Part shown: positions 44,432 through 54,004 of the stretch, piece by piece
Layout of the letters: every line of letters begins with the position of its first letter
How positions within the stretch are numbered: the first letter of the stretch is position 1
Assembly (NCBI RefSeq): GCF_900177775.1
Contig: NZ_FXWH01000001.1
Coordinates: 248,001-312,000, forward strand
Origin: Pseudidiomarina planktonica
GTDB taxonomy: Bacteria > Pseudomonadota > Gammaproteobacteria > Enterobacterales > Alteromonadaceae
Length of the DNA stretch: 64,000 bases
Direction: 5' to 3'
The notes under the pieces: model-generated
What the model was told of the DNA's origin: nothing
What the model saw: only the letters and a program-made list of their open reading frames with translations
Database searches by the model: none
Program-made: the position numbers and the translations under genes

Positions 44432-44530
44432 TCTGAAATACTCCGCTGTTTGTTGCTTCTCATCAGGAGTAGTTATAAAGGTTGTTCTCTATCCGAGCCA
44501 CCAAATAATCAAAATTTGGCTGTCGTTCAA

Positions 44531-45550
44531 CTACCCGCGCCTGGCAAAAAACTCATGAATAGCCGAACTAACCGTGGCAATGTCACCAGCAGTAACGTCT
44601 AAGTGCGTTACTAAGCGCATGCGCTGGCTGGCAGGTACGCGAATCTGCTGAGCCATTAAATGGTCGGCTAATGCTTTGGCGGTGTCAGTGTCGGGCAGGT
44701 TCAGATACACCATATTGGTGTGCTGGGGTTCTACCCGAATGGCGTCAATGTCTTGTAGTAAGTCGGCAAGTTGCGCGGCATTGGCGTGGTCTTCAGCAAG
44801 TCGTTCCACATGATGCTCAATGCTGTGATCAATGGCTGCCGCTAGAATACCGGCCTGGCGCATACCGCCGCCCAGCATTTTGCGCCACCGGCGCGCTTTG
44901 GCAATGAGTGCCTCAGAGCCACAAAGTAGTGAACCCACCGGGGCACCAAGCCCTTTTGAAAAGCAAATAGAGACACTGTCGAATGGCTGGCCTAATTCGG
45001 CTACTGAGGAGCCTGTTGCTACTGCGGCATTGGCAATACGGGCGCCGTCTAAGTGCAATTGTAATCCGTGGCGATTGACCAGTTCACGCGCCTTTTGCAT
45101 GTAGGACTGCGGAATGACTTTCCCGGTGTGCGTGTTCTCCAGAGCCAGCACACGGGTGATTGGAAAGTGTGGGTCATCGGGCTTAATACGCTGTTCAACC
45201 AGGTTCAAATCAAGCGTGCCGTCACTTTGTACTTCAAACGGCTGCGGTACTATGCCACCTAAAACTGCGGCGCCACCGGCTTCGTATCTGTAGGTGTGGT
45301 ATTCCTGGCCAACCAGATATTCTTCGCCGCGCTGGCAATGGCTAAGTAAACCCAATAAATTACTCTGGGTACCACTGCTGCACAAAATGGCGTCGGCTTT
45401 GCCACTAAATTTGGCAACGCGTTGTTCCAGCGCATTTATGGTTGGGTCATCACCGAACACATCATCGCCTACCGGCGCAGCGGCCATAATGGCGCGCATA
45501 GCGGCGGTAGGGCGGGTAACGGTGTCGCTACGTAAATCAATGTAGTGCAT
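44531..45550 (-). CDS. ltaE: low-specificity L-threonine aldolase
   Basis: A 339-aa PLP enzyme of fold type I. Marks are IDLRSDTVTRPTAAMRAIM, VGDDVFGDDPTI, HLDGARIANAAVATG and the PLP lysine in SICFSKGLGAPVGS. It splits threonine to glycine and acetaldehyde. I chose ATG 45550, since HYIDLRSDT is the usual N-terminus; the frame extends to 45613. Confidence 0.92.
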   Translation of the reverse strand: MHYIDLRSDTVTRPTAAMRAIMAAAPVGDDVFGDDPTINALEQRVAKFSGKADAILCSSGTQSNLLGLLSHCQRGEEYLVGQEYHTYRYEAGGAAVLGGIVPQPFEVQSDGTLDLNLVEQRIKPDDPHFPITRVLALENTHTGKVIPQSYMQKARELVNRHGLQLHLDGARIANAAVATGSSVAELGQPFDSVSICFSKGLGAPVGSLLCGSEALIAKARRWRKMLGGGMRQAGILAAAIDHSIEHHVERLAEDHANAAQLADLLQDIDAIRVEPQHTNMVYLNLPDTDTAKALADHLMAQQIRVPASQRMRLVTHLDVTAGDIATVSSAIHEFFARRG

Positions 45551-45566
45551 AAACTTCGGAAGTTCC

Positions 45567-46199
45567 TTACTGAGCGTCAGGCTCATATCCCCACGCCGGC
45601 GGTGGTACGTCAACTGGCTTGGTTAAATCAAAATGAACCTCGAACAAGCGGCCCGGACGCGACAATTGATAACTAAAAGTGTTGTCATCAATAAAGGTAA
45701 TCGTCCAGGTGTTTTGCTGAGAGGCAATTAAGTTGTTCGCAGCAAAAATAGTTTTGCTAGCTTCGTCAACCGGGAAGGCTTGTTGATTTGCGGTGCCGGG
45801 TTCATTGGTGTGACCGCCATAAGGCGAGGTGGCATCGGGCGTGCCGTCTTCATGCAGGTGAATATGCTGCAGTTGCAGGCCGGTATCGGTTTCGCTGATA
45901 ACCCAGGTACGTGAGCGGTCTTCACCTACATGTAGTGGAATTTTCACTTCGTCAACAGCACAGTCGCGAATGTGCATGACCAGCCGTTGTTGCCACACGC
46001 TGTCGTCGGTATCGTCGCTTACCACTTCGCCTTCAAAAGCTTTACCGCAATGCGCAGTGATATTCGCTATAAACTGCTGCTGAACATCTTCGGACGCAAC
46101 TGCTGCTGAACCAGGCTCGGTAGTTTGATCACAAGCACTGAGGAACAGTACAGATGCCAGAGTAATTGGGAGAAAACGAACTGCACGTGCTTTGGTCAT
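45567..46199 (-). CDS. putative lipoprotein
   Basis: A 210-aa protein with a lipoprotein signal (ASVLFLSAC, lipidated Cys in the lipobox) and a soluble beta-rich domain (TWVISETDTGLQLQHIHLHE, then SRPGRLFEVHFDLTKP). ATG 46199 follows AGAGGC. It lies 16 bases upstream of the threonine aldolase gene. No family recognised. Confidence 0.75.
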   Translation of the reverse strand: MTKARAVRFLPITLASVLFLSACDQTTEPGSAAVASEDVQQQFIANITAHCGKAFEGEVVSDDTDDSVWQQRLVMHIRDCAVDEVKIPLHVGEDRSRTWVISETDTGLQLQHIHLHEDGTPDATSPYGGHTNEPGTANQQAFPVDEASKTIFAANNLIASQQNTWTITFIDDNTFSYQLSRPGRLFEVHFDLTKPVDVPPPAWGYEPDAQ

Positions 46200-46395
46200 G
46201 ATACTTGCCTCTTGAAAATTCGAACCTACACTTTGCCATAACTTATACCAAAAAGCATGAACAGAATTGCCTTGGGACATTGGCATAACGGGTCTGCTTC
46301 ATGGATAATAGCGAGCATATTTCGCGCATGCTTTGCAGCGGTAATTGAACGAACCCGAGGCAAAGTTAATTCGCCCAACACAAAAGGGACAACGC

Positions 46396-47370
46396 ATGAA
46401 AGTTTTCACGAACGTACTGGATATGATTGGCAAAACGCCAATGCTGAAGGTAAGCAACATGGATACCGGGCCGTGCGAGCTCTATTTAAAACTTGAGCTA
46501 ATGAACCCAGGTGGCTCTATTAAAGACCGCATTGCGGTGAGCATGATTGAAGCGGCCGAAAAAGACGGCAAGCTTAAGCCGGGTGACACCATTATTGAAG
46601 CCACCGCCGGTAACACTGGCCTGGGCCTGGCATTAGTAGCGGCTAGTAAAGGCTACCCACTGCAAATCATTATGCCCGACAAAATGAGTCAGGAAAAAGT
46701 AAACAACCTGAAGGCAATGGGCGCACAGGTCACTATGACCCGTTCTGACGTGCAGAAAGGTCACCCTGAGTATTACCAGGACATGGCTGCACGGCTAGCC
46801 GAAGAGCATGGCTACTTTTACGTAAACCAGTTTACTAATCAGGCCAACGTAGACGCGCATTATCGTACTACCGGACCAGAGTTGTGGGAACAAATGGACG
46901 GTAAGCTGGATGCCTTCGTATGTGGCGTAGGCTCAGGTGGCACCTTAAGTGGTGTTGGTAAATTCTTACGTGAAAAGAATGCCAAAGTAGATTTAGTGCT
47001 GGCCGATCCTGCCGGCAGTATCTTAGAACCTATGGTGAATCGCGGTGAAGTGGTTGAAGCCGGCAGTTGGCTGGCGGAAGGTATTGGTGAAGATTTCGTC
47101 CCTGATACCTGTGATATCGAGCTGGCCAACAAAGCCTACGCTATTACCGACAAAGAGGCCTTTAACACCGCACGCGAAGTGCTGGTGAAAGAAGGCATTA
47201 TGGTGGGATCCTCCAGCGGTACTCTGATAGCCGCGGCGCTACGCTACTGTCGTGATCAAACTGAGCCAAAGCGCGTAGTAACCTTAGCCTGTGATACCGG
47301 GAATCGTTATTTGTCCAAGCTCTACAATAATGACTGGATGCGTGACAACAATTTATTAGACGGAGAATAA
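46396..47370 (+). CDS. cystathionine beta-synthase-like / cysteine synthase family
   Basis: A 324-aa PLP enzyme of fold type II. The PLP lysine is in NPGGSIKDRIAVSM, the substrate loop in EATAGNTGLGLAL, and the phosphate-binding glycines in GVGSGGTLSGVG. There are no CBS-domain repeats. The next gene is a cystathionine gamma-lyase type enzyme starting 3 bases later. The pair therefore looks like reverse transsulfuration (homocysteine to cysteine), so I favour a cystathionine beta-synthase role over CysK. ATG 46396 has AAGGG upstream. Confidence 0.85.
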   Translation: MKVFTNVLDMIGKTPMLKVSNMDTGPCELYLKLELMNPGGSIKDRIAVSMIEAAEKDGKLKPGDTIIEATAGNTGLGLALVAASKGYPLQIIMPDKMSQEKVNNLKAMGAQVTMTRSDVQKGHPEYYQDMAARLAEEHGYFYVNQFTNQANVDAHYRTTGPELWEQMDGKLDAFVCGVGSGGTLSGVGKFLREKNAKVDLVLADPAGSILEPMVNRGEVVEAGSWLAEGIGEDFVPDTCDIELANKAYAITDKEAFNTAREVLVKEGIMVGSSSGTLIAAALRYCRDQTEPKRVVTLACDTGNRYLSKLYNNDWMRDNNLLDGE

Positions 47371-47373
47371 AGC

Positions 47374-48537
47374 ATGTCCGACAACAAGAATTTGAAATTT
47401 GCTACGCGCACCATTCACGGCGGTCAATCGCCTGAACCAGTTACCGGTGCGGTAATGCCTCCAATTGTAACCAGCTCTACCTATATTCAGGAGAGCCCGG
47501 GTGTACACAAAGGCTTTGAATACTCGCGTTCACACAACCCAACGCGGTTTGCCTGGGAGCGCTCTGTTGCCAATTTGGAAGGTGGTAAGCAAGGTCTGGC
47601 GTTTGCCTCTGGCATGGCAGCCACCTCAACCATTATGGAATTGCTGGACAGCGGCGATCACGTGATTGCTATGGACGACCTTTACGGTGGAACTTTCCGC
47701 CTGTTTGATAAAGTTCGTGGTCGTTCTGCCGGGCTTAAATTTGATTATGTGGATTTAGCGGACATTAGCGCTATTGAAGGCGCTATTAACGACAAAACCC
47801 GCATGATTTGGGTAGAAACGCCAAGTAACCCAATGCTGAAATTGGTTGATATTGAAGCCATTGTGAAGCTGGGTAAAAAGCACGACTTGTTAGTGGTCGT
47901 AGACAACACCTTTGCCACGCCATATAACCAGCGCCCGCTGGAAATGGGTGCTGACATTGTGATGCACTCAGCTACTAAATACTTAAACGGTCACTCTGAC
48001 ATGGTTGGCGGTATTGCCGTAGTTGGCGATAACGACGACTTAGTGGAAAGAATGCTGTTTTTGCAAAACTCAGTTGGCGCAGTTGCGGGTCCGTTCGACA
48101 GTTACCTGGCGCTGCGCGGCGTGAAAACGCTGGCGCTACGTATGCAGCACCACAACCAGGCTGCCATGCAGCTGGCTGAGTGGCTGGAGCAGCATCCGCA
48201 AGTTGAGAAAGTTATTTATCCAGGGCTTGCCAGTCACCCGCAGCACGAATTGGCCAAACGCCAAATGAGTGGCTTCGGTGGCATGATTTCAATTTTGCTG
48301 AAAGGCGACATTGAAAAAGCTCGACGTTTTCTTGAATCGGTAGAGATTTTTGCGCTGGCTGAAAGCCTTGGTGGCGTGGAAAGTTTGATTGAGCATCCGG
48401 CCATTATGACGCATGCCTCAATTCCGAAAGAAAACCGTGAAAAACTTGGAATTCTCGACAACTTTGTACGCATTTCGGTGGGTATTGAAGACTTAGAAGA
48501 CCTTATGGCAGACCTGGATCGGGCGTTAAGCGCCTGA
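47374..48537 (+). CDS. cystathionine gamma-lyase/synthase family PLP enzyme
   Basis: A 387-aa fold type I enzyme. Marks are FEYSRSHNPTRFAWERSVAN, LAFASGMAA, the PLP lysine in MHSATKYLNGHSDMVGG, and SLGGVESLIEHPA. It probably cleaves cystathionine to cysteine, following the upstream beta-synthase-like enzyme, with which it forms a tight two-gene operon. Confidence 0.9.
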   Translation: MSDNKNLKFATRTIHGGQSPEPVTGAVMPPIVTSSTYIQESPGVHKGFEYSRSHNPTRFAWERSVANLEGGKQGLAFASGMAATSTIMELLDSGDHVIAMDDLYGGTFRLFDKVRGRSAGLKFDYVDLADISAIEGAINDKTRMIWVETPSNPMLKLVDIEAIVKLGKKHDLLVVVDNTFATPYNQRPLEMGADIVMHSATKYLNGHSDMVGGIAVVGDNDDLVERMLFLQNSVGAVAGPFDSYLALRGVKTLALRMQHHNQAAMQLAEWLEQHPQVEKVIYPGLASHPQHELAKRQMSGFGGMISILLKGDIEKARRFLESVEIFALAESLGGVESLIEHPAIMTHASIPKENREKLGILDNFVRISVGIEDLEDLMADLDRALSA

Positions 48538-48630
48538 TCTGGCAAGGCTATTTACATTCTTTTACAATAGATTAAAAAACTAGTAGGCTTATTCCACAAT
48601 AAAAATACAGAACAATAAAGGAATACAACT

Positions 48631-48840
48631 ATGCTACTTAGCCTCCTATTATTACAAGGGTTAGTGGCGGCGCTGTTGTTCTACGTGCTGGCCGGGCAAT
48701 ATCAGCGTCAGCCATTGTGGAATATGCTTGCTGTTTTAATCAGTGGTTTTGTACCGCCGCTAAACTGGTGTTTATTATTGGTTGCTGTGGGTGTTCGTAT
48801 GTGGCGCCGCAGTCCTTCAATGGTACCTGCCAAGCACTAA
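48631..48840 (+). CDS. small two-span membrane protein
   Basis: A 69-aa protein with two hydrophobic segments (about 2-22 and 32-55). AAAGGAA lies upstream of the ATG. It is unrecognised and sits between the sulfur-metabolism pair and the VOC protein. Confidence 0.6.
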   Translation: MLLSLLLLQGLVAALLFYVLAGQYQRQPLWNMLAVLISGFVPPLNWCLLLVAVGVRMWRRSPSMVPAKH

Positions 48841-48864
48841 ACTAAATCCGGAGAAGTCGTTAGT

Positions 48865-49290
48865 ATGGCATCAGAATTACGTCCATTTCATTTAGCCATA
48901 CCGGTGGATGATATTGCCAAAGCCCGTGCTTTTTATGGCGATGTGTTGGGACTGCAGGAAGGTCGCAGTTCTGAACAGTGGGTAGACTGGAACTTCTACG
49001 GACATCAGTTTGTAACGCACCTGGCACCCGATCAGGTAGCCAAACTTCATCATAATTCTGTCGACGGGCATTCGGTGCCGGTTCCGCACTTCGGTGTGGT
49101 GCTGACTATGGATGACTGGAAAGCGCTTGCCGAACGTGTGCAGCAAGCCGATGTTAAGTTTGCGATTGAGCCGCATATTCGATTTGAAGGGCAGCCCGGC
49201 GAGCAGGCCACCATGTTCTTTTACGATTACTCAGGCAACGCGCTTGAGTTCAAAGCCTTTCACGACTTAGGCAAACTGTTCGCCAGCTAA
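48865..49290 (+). CDS. glyoxalase/VOC-family protein
   Basis: A 141-aa vicinal-oxygen-chelate protein. [20 protein letters not shown] is the typical opening, with first metal His in it, then [13 protein letters not shown], and [12 protein letters not shown] with the metal Glu. GGAG precedes the ATG. Its end overlaps the convergent dehydratase gene by 24 bases. Substrate unknown. Confidence 0.85.
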   Translation: MASELRPFHLAIPVDDIAKARAFYGDVLGLQEGRSSEQWVDWNFYGHQFVTHLAPDQVAKLHHNSVDGHSVPVPHFGVVLTMDDWKALAERVQQADVKFAIEPHIRFEGQPGEQATMFFYDYSGNALEFKAFHDLGKLFAS

Positions 49291-50229
49291 GGCGACATTC
49301 CCACCACTTAAAATAATGCCTACATCCTGGTGCTTAAATAACTCAGGATGATTAATAACGGCTGCCAGTGTAATAGCTGCCGATGGTTCTACAATTACCT
49401 TTAAATGCTGCCAAATCAGCTGCTGTGCTTTGCGTGTGTCGGTATCTTCTACTAACAACACCTGATCCAGATGTTCACTCAGAATACCAAAGGTATGTTT
49501 ACCCAAGCTGGTGAGCAGACCGTCACAAATACTCACAGGTTTGCGCGCCGGTTGAATATGTCCCTTCGCTAGTGATTCATGGGCATCGTCGGCGTTAGCA
49601 GGTTCAGCACCATAAACGGCATCAATACCATGCTGGCGCGCCACTACTGTGCTGCCACTAAGCAAGCCACCACCACCAAGCGGGGTAAGCAGCCGTGTTA
49701 GCTCAGGGTGTTGCTGAACCAGTTCCAGAGCTGCGGTGCCCTGGCCCTGAATAATATGTGGGTGGTCGTAGGGTGGAATAAAGGTTTGCTCGCCATTATC
49801 GGCTTGTTGCTGCGCCACAAAGGCTTCGCGTGCTTCCATACCAGGCTCAATCATGATGATATTGGCCTGATAACGGGCGATATTCTCTTGCTTTACTTTA
49901 GGCGCAGTGCGCGGAACAGCAACTGTTACCGCAATATCGAGCAATCGCCCTGCGCAGGCTAATGCCGCGCCGTGGTTACCGGATGACACCGTATACACGC
50001 CGGCTTGCCGTTGGTCAGAAGTTAATTGTAGTAGCGCGTGGCAGGCGCCACGAAATTTAAAGGCACCAGTGCGCTGCAAATTTTCGCATTTAAAGTATAA
50101 TCTGGCAGACGTCAGCGCATTAAGCTGTTCGTTACAAAGAACAGGCGTTTTGACCGCATAGGGTGCGATCATATCGGCGGCAATTTGTATTGCCGGATAA
50201 TAGTTAGCAATATCAATGCTTTTTGACAT
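49267..50229 (-). CDS. threonine/serine dehydratase or racemase, PLP fold type II
   Basis: A 320-aa PLP enzyme. The PLP lysine is in [14 protein letters not shown], the carboxylate loop is [11 protein letters not shown], and the phosphate loop is [11 protein letters not shown]. It lacks the C-terminal ACT domains of IlvA, so it is the short TdcB/serine racemase-like type. It would deaminate threonine or serine, or racemise serine. Confidence 0.85.
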   Translation of the reverse strand: MSKSIDIANYYPAIQIAADMIAPYAVKTPVLCNEQLNALTSARLYFKCENLQRTGAFKFRGACHALLQLTSDQRQAGVYTVSSGNHGAALACAGRLLDIAVTVAVPRTAPKVKQENIARYQANIIMIEPGMEAREAFVAQQQADNGEQTFIPPYDHPHIIQGQGTAALELVQQHPELTRLLTPLGGGGLLSGSTVVARQHGIDAVYGAEPANADDAHESLAKGHIQPARKPVSICDGLLTSLGKHTFGILSEHLDQVLLVEDTDTRKAQQLIWQHLKVIVEPSAAITLAAVINHPELFKHQDVGIILSGGNVALAGEQFA

Positions 50230-50388
50230 TAGAACCCTCGGTCATTTAATTAACTAACTGTTGGTCACTTAAATTTGACCCTTTGCGCAGGTTACACCAG
50301 ACGTAGCGCAAGTGCGCGACAGTTCTGGCCGGCGGCCTTTTGCAGCAACGCGACCTCTTATTTATACCATTGAAGGCACGGAATCGAC

Positions 50389-51033
50389 ATGGCTAGTTTA
50401 AATACATTTGAACGAATACGCGCACTTTCCTTTGAATATCAAACCATTATGGCGCTTTATCTGTGCCAGCGCATGCTGCCGAATTACGAGCTGTTTCATC
50501 AGGTAACCGGCTTTGGCGATCCTAAGCCATTAAATAGCGCATTGAACGCATGCTGGGACTGGGTGTGGCAGCCGAAGCAGGTAAAAGTAAACTTCAGCCG
50601 TTGGCAGGAAAAGGTTGAAGATGTTGCGCCAAGTGAGCACGGGCATGACATGCTGGGGGTTTATCCGGCCATGGATGCCTGTACCGCTATCAGCACTTTG
50701 TTGCAGGGGTTAATTGATAACAATGGCAGCGACATGCTTGATGTGGCAAAAATCTCTCAGGCCAGTGTGCAAAAATTTCTGGAACTCACCGAGGGCGAGC
50801 ACTTGGATGCCCCTGATCGGGAAAAGATGTTGCGGGAGCACGAACTCACTGGTTATGAAATTGAAATTCAGCAGGCCATGCTGCATTTCTTAGAATCTTT
50901 GTATGGTACTCAGCCTAAACCCTCGAAGGAGCTGGTACAGCAAATTCGGGCGATGGTGCAGGAAGAGGGTATTTCCAATATCGGTGTTGATATTGAGGCG
51001 CCGTCTGCCGCTCAGGCTCGCGGCGCCGAATAG
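50389..51033 (+). CDS. DUF416-family protein (YjaG-like)
   Basis: A 214-aa soluble helical protein. The N-terminal ALSFEYQTIMALYLCQRMLP, then LNACWDWVWQP and VYPAMDACTAISTLLQGLID, match YjaG/DUF416 of enteric bacteria. Function not established. The ATG follows a long leader; there is no close co-directional neighbour. Confidence 0.85.
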   Translation: MASLNTFERIRALSFEYQTIMALYLCQRMLPNYELFHQVTGFGDPKPLNSALNACWDWVWQPKQVKVNFSRWQEKVEDVAPSEHGHDMLGVYPAMDACTAISTLLQGLIDNNGSDMLDVAKISQASVQKFLELTEGEHLDAPDREKMLREHELTGYEIEIQQAMLHFLESLYGTQPKPSKELVQQIRAMVQEEGISNIGVDIEAPSAAQARGAE

Positions 51034-51043
51034 CTGCCGATTA

Positions 51044-51319
51044 CTATTGGTTGCGCTGGCGATGCATAATGGCCAGCCAACCGATAATGCCGAATATAAA
51101 CACTTGCCAGTAGTCGCCCCGGCGCCAGTTAATTACGTGCTTATAGGTGGCTACAAACATGCCTAGTTGCAGCAAATGCATAATTACCAGTATGCCCAGC
51201 AACAACAGGAATACTCCGTAGGCACTGCCTTGAAAAGGCCATACCACGTTAGCCAGCAATACTGCCCAGATAATGGCGAAAATAAACCGGCCCAGCCAAA
51301 TTCCTAGTTTCATGACCAC
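51044..51319 (-). CDS. DUF1145-family membrane protein (YhhL-like)
   Basis: A 91-aa protein with three hydrophobic segments. It follows rsmD by 1 base; in enteric bacteria the DUF1145 gene yhhL also neighbours rsmD. An internal ATG at 51313 is possible. Function unknown. Confidence 0.75.
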   Translation of the reverse strand: MVMKLGIWLGRFIFAIIWAVLLANVVWPFQGSAYGVFLLLLGILVIMHLLQLGMFVATYKHVINWRRGDYWQVFIFGIIGWLAIMHRQRNQ

Positions 51320-51320
51320 C

Positions 51321-51896
51321 TTAACTTCCTCGCTTTTGAAATAATCGATAGCTTACTTGCCCGGCCTGCTTCTCGCGGTGCAGCTGCCAGTTGGCGGGCC
51401 ACTGGGCGTTCAATTCGGTTTCTGTTTCTACGTAAATCCAGGCGTTGTCAGCCAGCCAGCCGCCTTGCTGCAGCGCACTAACAACCTGTGGTAGCAACTG
51501 TTGTCGAAATGGTGGGTCAATAAACACCACATCGAACGGCGCCTCCGGTGGCGTTAGCAGAACTTTCAATGCATCGGCTTGCAGTACTTGCCCGGCTGCA
51601 TTTAATGTTTTTATGTTTTCGCTAAGACAACGTGCGGCGGGAGCGTGTTGTTCTACCATCAGCGCATGAGCGGCACCGCGTGATAGCGCTTCAAATGCCA
51701 AGGCGCCAGTGCCGGCAAATAAGTCCAGTACGCGGGCGTCATGTAATTCAAACTGCAACCAGTTAAATACCGTTTCGCGTACGCGATCTGTGGTTGGACG
51801 TAAGCCTTCGGCATGGGGAACCGCCAGTTTACGGCCACGCCAGCGGCCACCAATAATGCGTATGTTGCCGACGTTTTTGGCGGAAGATTTTGCCAT
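51321..51896 (-). CDS. rsmD: 16S rRNA (guanine966-N2)-methyltransferase RsmD
   Basis: A 191-aa methyltransferase. The N-terminal RIIGGRWRGRKL and RPTTDRVRETVFNWL are hallmarks, then motif I VLDLFAGTGALAFEALSRGA and catalytic VFIDPPF. It modifies G966 of 16S rRNA. ATG 51896 gives the usual length; the open frame to 52028 overlaps the divergent ftsY. Divergence from ftsY is the common enteric order. Confidence 0.93.
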   Translation of the reverse strand: MAKSSAKNVGNIRIIGGRWRGRKLAVPHAEGLRPTTDRVRETVFNWLQFELHDARVLDLFAGTGALAFEALSRGAAHALMVEQHAPAARCLSENIKTLNAAGQVLQADALKVLLTPPEAPFDVVFIDPPFRQQLLPQVVSALQQGGWLADNAWIYVETETELNAQWPANWQLHREKQAGQVSYRLFQKRGS

Positions 51897-52021
51897 GCGA
51901 AAGTAACATCCTATAGTGACGGGCAATGCTTGGGCATTGCCTCGTGAAGCAGTCGTCAGCAGCGGTTGCTCATGGTAAACTGACTTCCATCTGGCAGGTA
52001 TTGTAAACGGGGTTCCAAAAC

Positions 52022-53299
52022 ATGGCAAAAGGGTCTTTCTTCGGATTATTTGGGTCGAAGCCTAAATCTAACCAAGAGTCGAAACCGGAAGCGGAAGAAA
52101 AAGCTGACGACAAGGCGAAACAAAATGAAGAAGAACAGGCAAGTGCGCCAGCTGAAACTAAGCAGGTTGAGCCCGAGCAGCCGCAGTCAGAGCCACAACA
52201 GTCGCAGCCAAAACCGACTGAGGCCGAAACTCCGCCAGAGTCAGATCCACAACCAGAGCAAGAACCAGAATCCGTAGCTGCCGCACTTGCCCCCGACGCT
52301 GCTGAAGTGTGCGCCCAGGTTACCGCCGAAGTGGCTGCCCGCGAAGCACCAGCCAAGCGACCTACCCGCAAGGGCTTGTGGTCGCGCTTAACCGACGGTT
52401 TACGCAAAACCTCAGATTCTATCGGCGAAGGTCTGTTTGGATTATTCCGCGACAAACAAATTGATGACGAGCTATTTGAAGATTTAGAAACCCAGTTGTT
52501 AACTGCGGATTTGGGTGTGCCTACCACTACCCGAATTGTGAAGCGCTTAACGCAACAAGCCAATCGCAAGCAATTGAAAGACGCCGAAGCTTTATATGAA
52601 TTGCTGCAAGAAGACATGGCCGAAATTCTGGCGCCGGTAGACAGACCTCTCGTGATTCCAACTCAGGACGGGCCTTTCGTTATTTTAATGGTTGGCGTAA
52701 ATGGCGTTGGTAAAACCACCACTATTGGCAAGCTGGCGCAACAATTTAAGCGCGAAGGCAAGTCAGTGATGCTGGCGGCAGGCGACACCTTCCGTGCCGC
52801 AGCTGTGGAGCAACTGCAGGTGTGGGGTGAGCGCAACGACATTCCGGTTATAGCGCAGCACACAGGTGCTGACAGTGCGTCGGTTATTTATGATGCGGTG
52901 GAAGCGGCCAAAGCGCGAAACGTTGACGTACTGATTGCCGACACGGCCGGACGTTTACAGAACAAAGCACACCTGATGGACGAGCTGAAAAAAGTTGTAA
53001 GGGTGATGAAAAAACTGGACGTAAACGCACCACACGAGGTTATGCTAACTCTGGATGCGGGCACGGGTCAGAATGCTATTAGTCAAACCAAGCTCTTTAC
53101 TGAAGCGGTTGGTATTACAGGTATTACGTTAACTAAACTCGACGGCACCGCCAAAGGCGGAATTATTTTTGCAATTGCCGACCAATTTGCTATTCCAATT
53201 CGGTATATTGGGGTTGGTGAGGGGTTAGAAGATTTACGTCCATTTGTAGCCAAGGAATTCGTGAATGCGCTGTTTCGTCGCGACCAGCAGCAACAGTAA
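52022..53299 (+). CDS. ftsY: signal recognition particle receptor FtsY
   Basis: A 425-aa SRP GTPase. The first 110 residues are an acidic, Glu/Gln/Pro-rich A domain, then the N domain (GLWSRLTDGLRKTSDSIGEG). The G domain has GVNGVGKTTTIGKLA, DTFRAAAVEQL, DTAGRLQNKAHLMDEL and TKLDGTAKGG. It docks ribosome-SRP complexes at the inner membrane. It is the first gene of the ftsYEX group. Confidence 0.97.
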   Translation: MAKGSFFGLFGSKPKSNQESKPEAEEKADDKAKQNEEEQASAPAETKQVEPEQPQSEPQQSQPKPTEAETPPESDPQPEQEPESVAAALAPDAAEVCAQVTAEVAAREAPAKRPTRKGLWSRLTDGLRKTSDSIGEGLFGLFRDKQIDDELFEDLETQLLTADLGVPTTTRIVKRLTQQANRKQLKDAEALYELLQEDMAEILAPVDRPLVIPTQDGPFVILMVGVNGVGKTTTIGKLAQQFKREGKSVMLAAGDTFRAAAVEQLQVWGERNDIPVIAQHTGADSASVIYDAVEAAKARNVDVLIADTAGRLQNKAHLMDELKKVVRVMKKLDVNAPHEVMLTLDAGTGQNAISQTKLFTEAVGITGITLTKLDGTAKGGIIFAIADQFAIPIRYIGVGEGLEDLRPFVAKEFVNALFRRDQQQQ

Positions 53300-53326
53300 A
53301 TTAAATGTGCCAACGGGAAGCAGGCA

Positions 53327-54004
53327 ATGATTAAATTTGAGCAGGTCAGTAAAACCTATCCGGGCGGCTTCCAGGCGCTTAGCCATGTCGACTTTCACCT
53401 ACAAAAAGGTGAAATGGCATTTCTGACCGGACATTCGGGTGCGGGCAAAAGTACCTTGCTGAAATTAATTAGCATTATGGAGCGGCCAACGGCTGGTCGG
53501 GTGCTTATAAACGATCACGATCTGAGCAAAATTCCACGCCGTCAGGTGCCTTTTGTGCGTCGCGACATTGGCATGATTTTCCAGGACCACCGGCTGCTAA
53601 TGGACAAAACCGTATTCGATAACGTGGCTTTGCCGTTGCTTATTGAAGGTTACAGCATTCAGGAAGCGCGCAAGCGTGTGCATGCCGCGCTCGATAAAGT
53701 TGGATTGGCAGATAAAGTTCGGCATTACCCTATGATGCTGTCCGGTGGTGAACAGCAACGGGTGGGTATTGCCCGGGCGGTAGTAAACAAGCCGCCGTTA
53801 CTGCTGGCCGATGAGCCTACCGGTAATCTGGATCCGAAACTTTCAATGGATATTATCCGTTTGTTCGAAGCCTTTAATCAGGTTGGTGTTGCGGTGTTAA
53901 TTGCCACGCACGACTTAGGCCTAATTGCCCGTATGCGCTATCGCACGCTCACGCTGCGCGAGGGTAAGATGATTGATGATGGCCTGCAGGAGCCGTCAGC
54001 ATGA
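53327..54004 (+). CDS. ftsE: cell division ATP-binding protein FtsE
   Basis: A 225-aa ABC ATPase: Walker [16 protein letters not shown], signature [15 protein letters not shown], Walker [13 protein letters not shown]. With FtsX it controls periplasmic EnvC and thereby amidases at the septum; envC is nearby at 57040. It overlaps ftsX by 4 bases. Confidence 0.96.
   Translation: MIKFEQVSKTYPGGFQALSHVDFHLQKGEMAFLTGHSGAGKSTLLKLISIMERPTAGRVLINDHDLSKIPRRQVPFVRRDIGMIFQDHRLLMDKTVFDNVALPLLIEGYSIQEARKRVHAALDKVGLADKVRHYPMMLSGGEQQRVGIARAVVNKPPLLLADEPTGNLDPKLSMDIIRLFEAFNQVGVAVLIATHDLGLIARMRYRTLTLREGKMIDDGLQEPSA

Noticed and set aside
51970-52617. A 215-codon serine/cysteine-rich minus-strand frame
   Set aside because: It is the antisense shadow of the Gln/Glu-rich N-terminus of ftsY.
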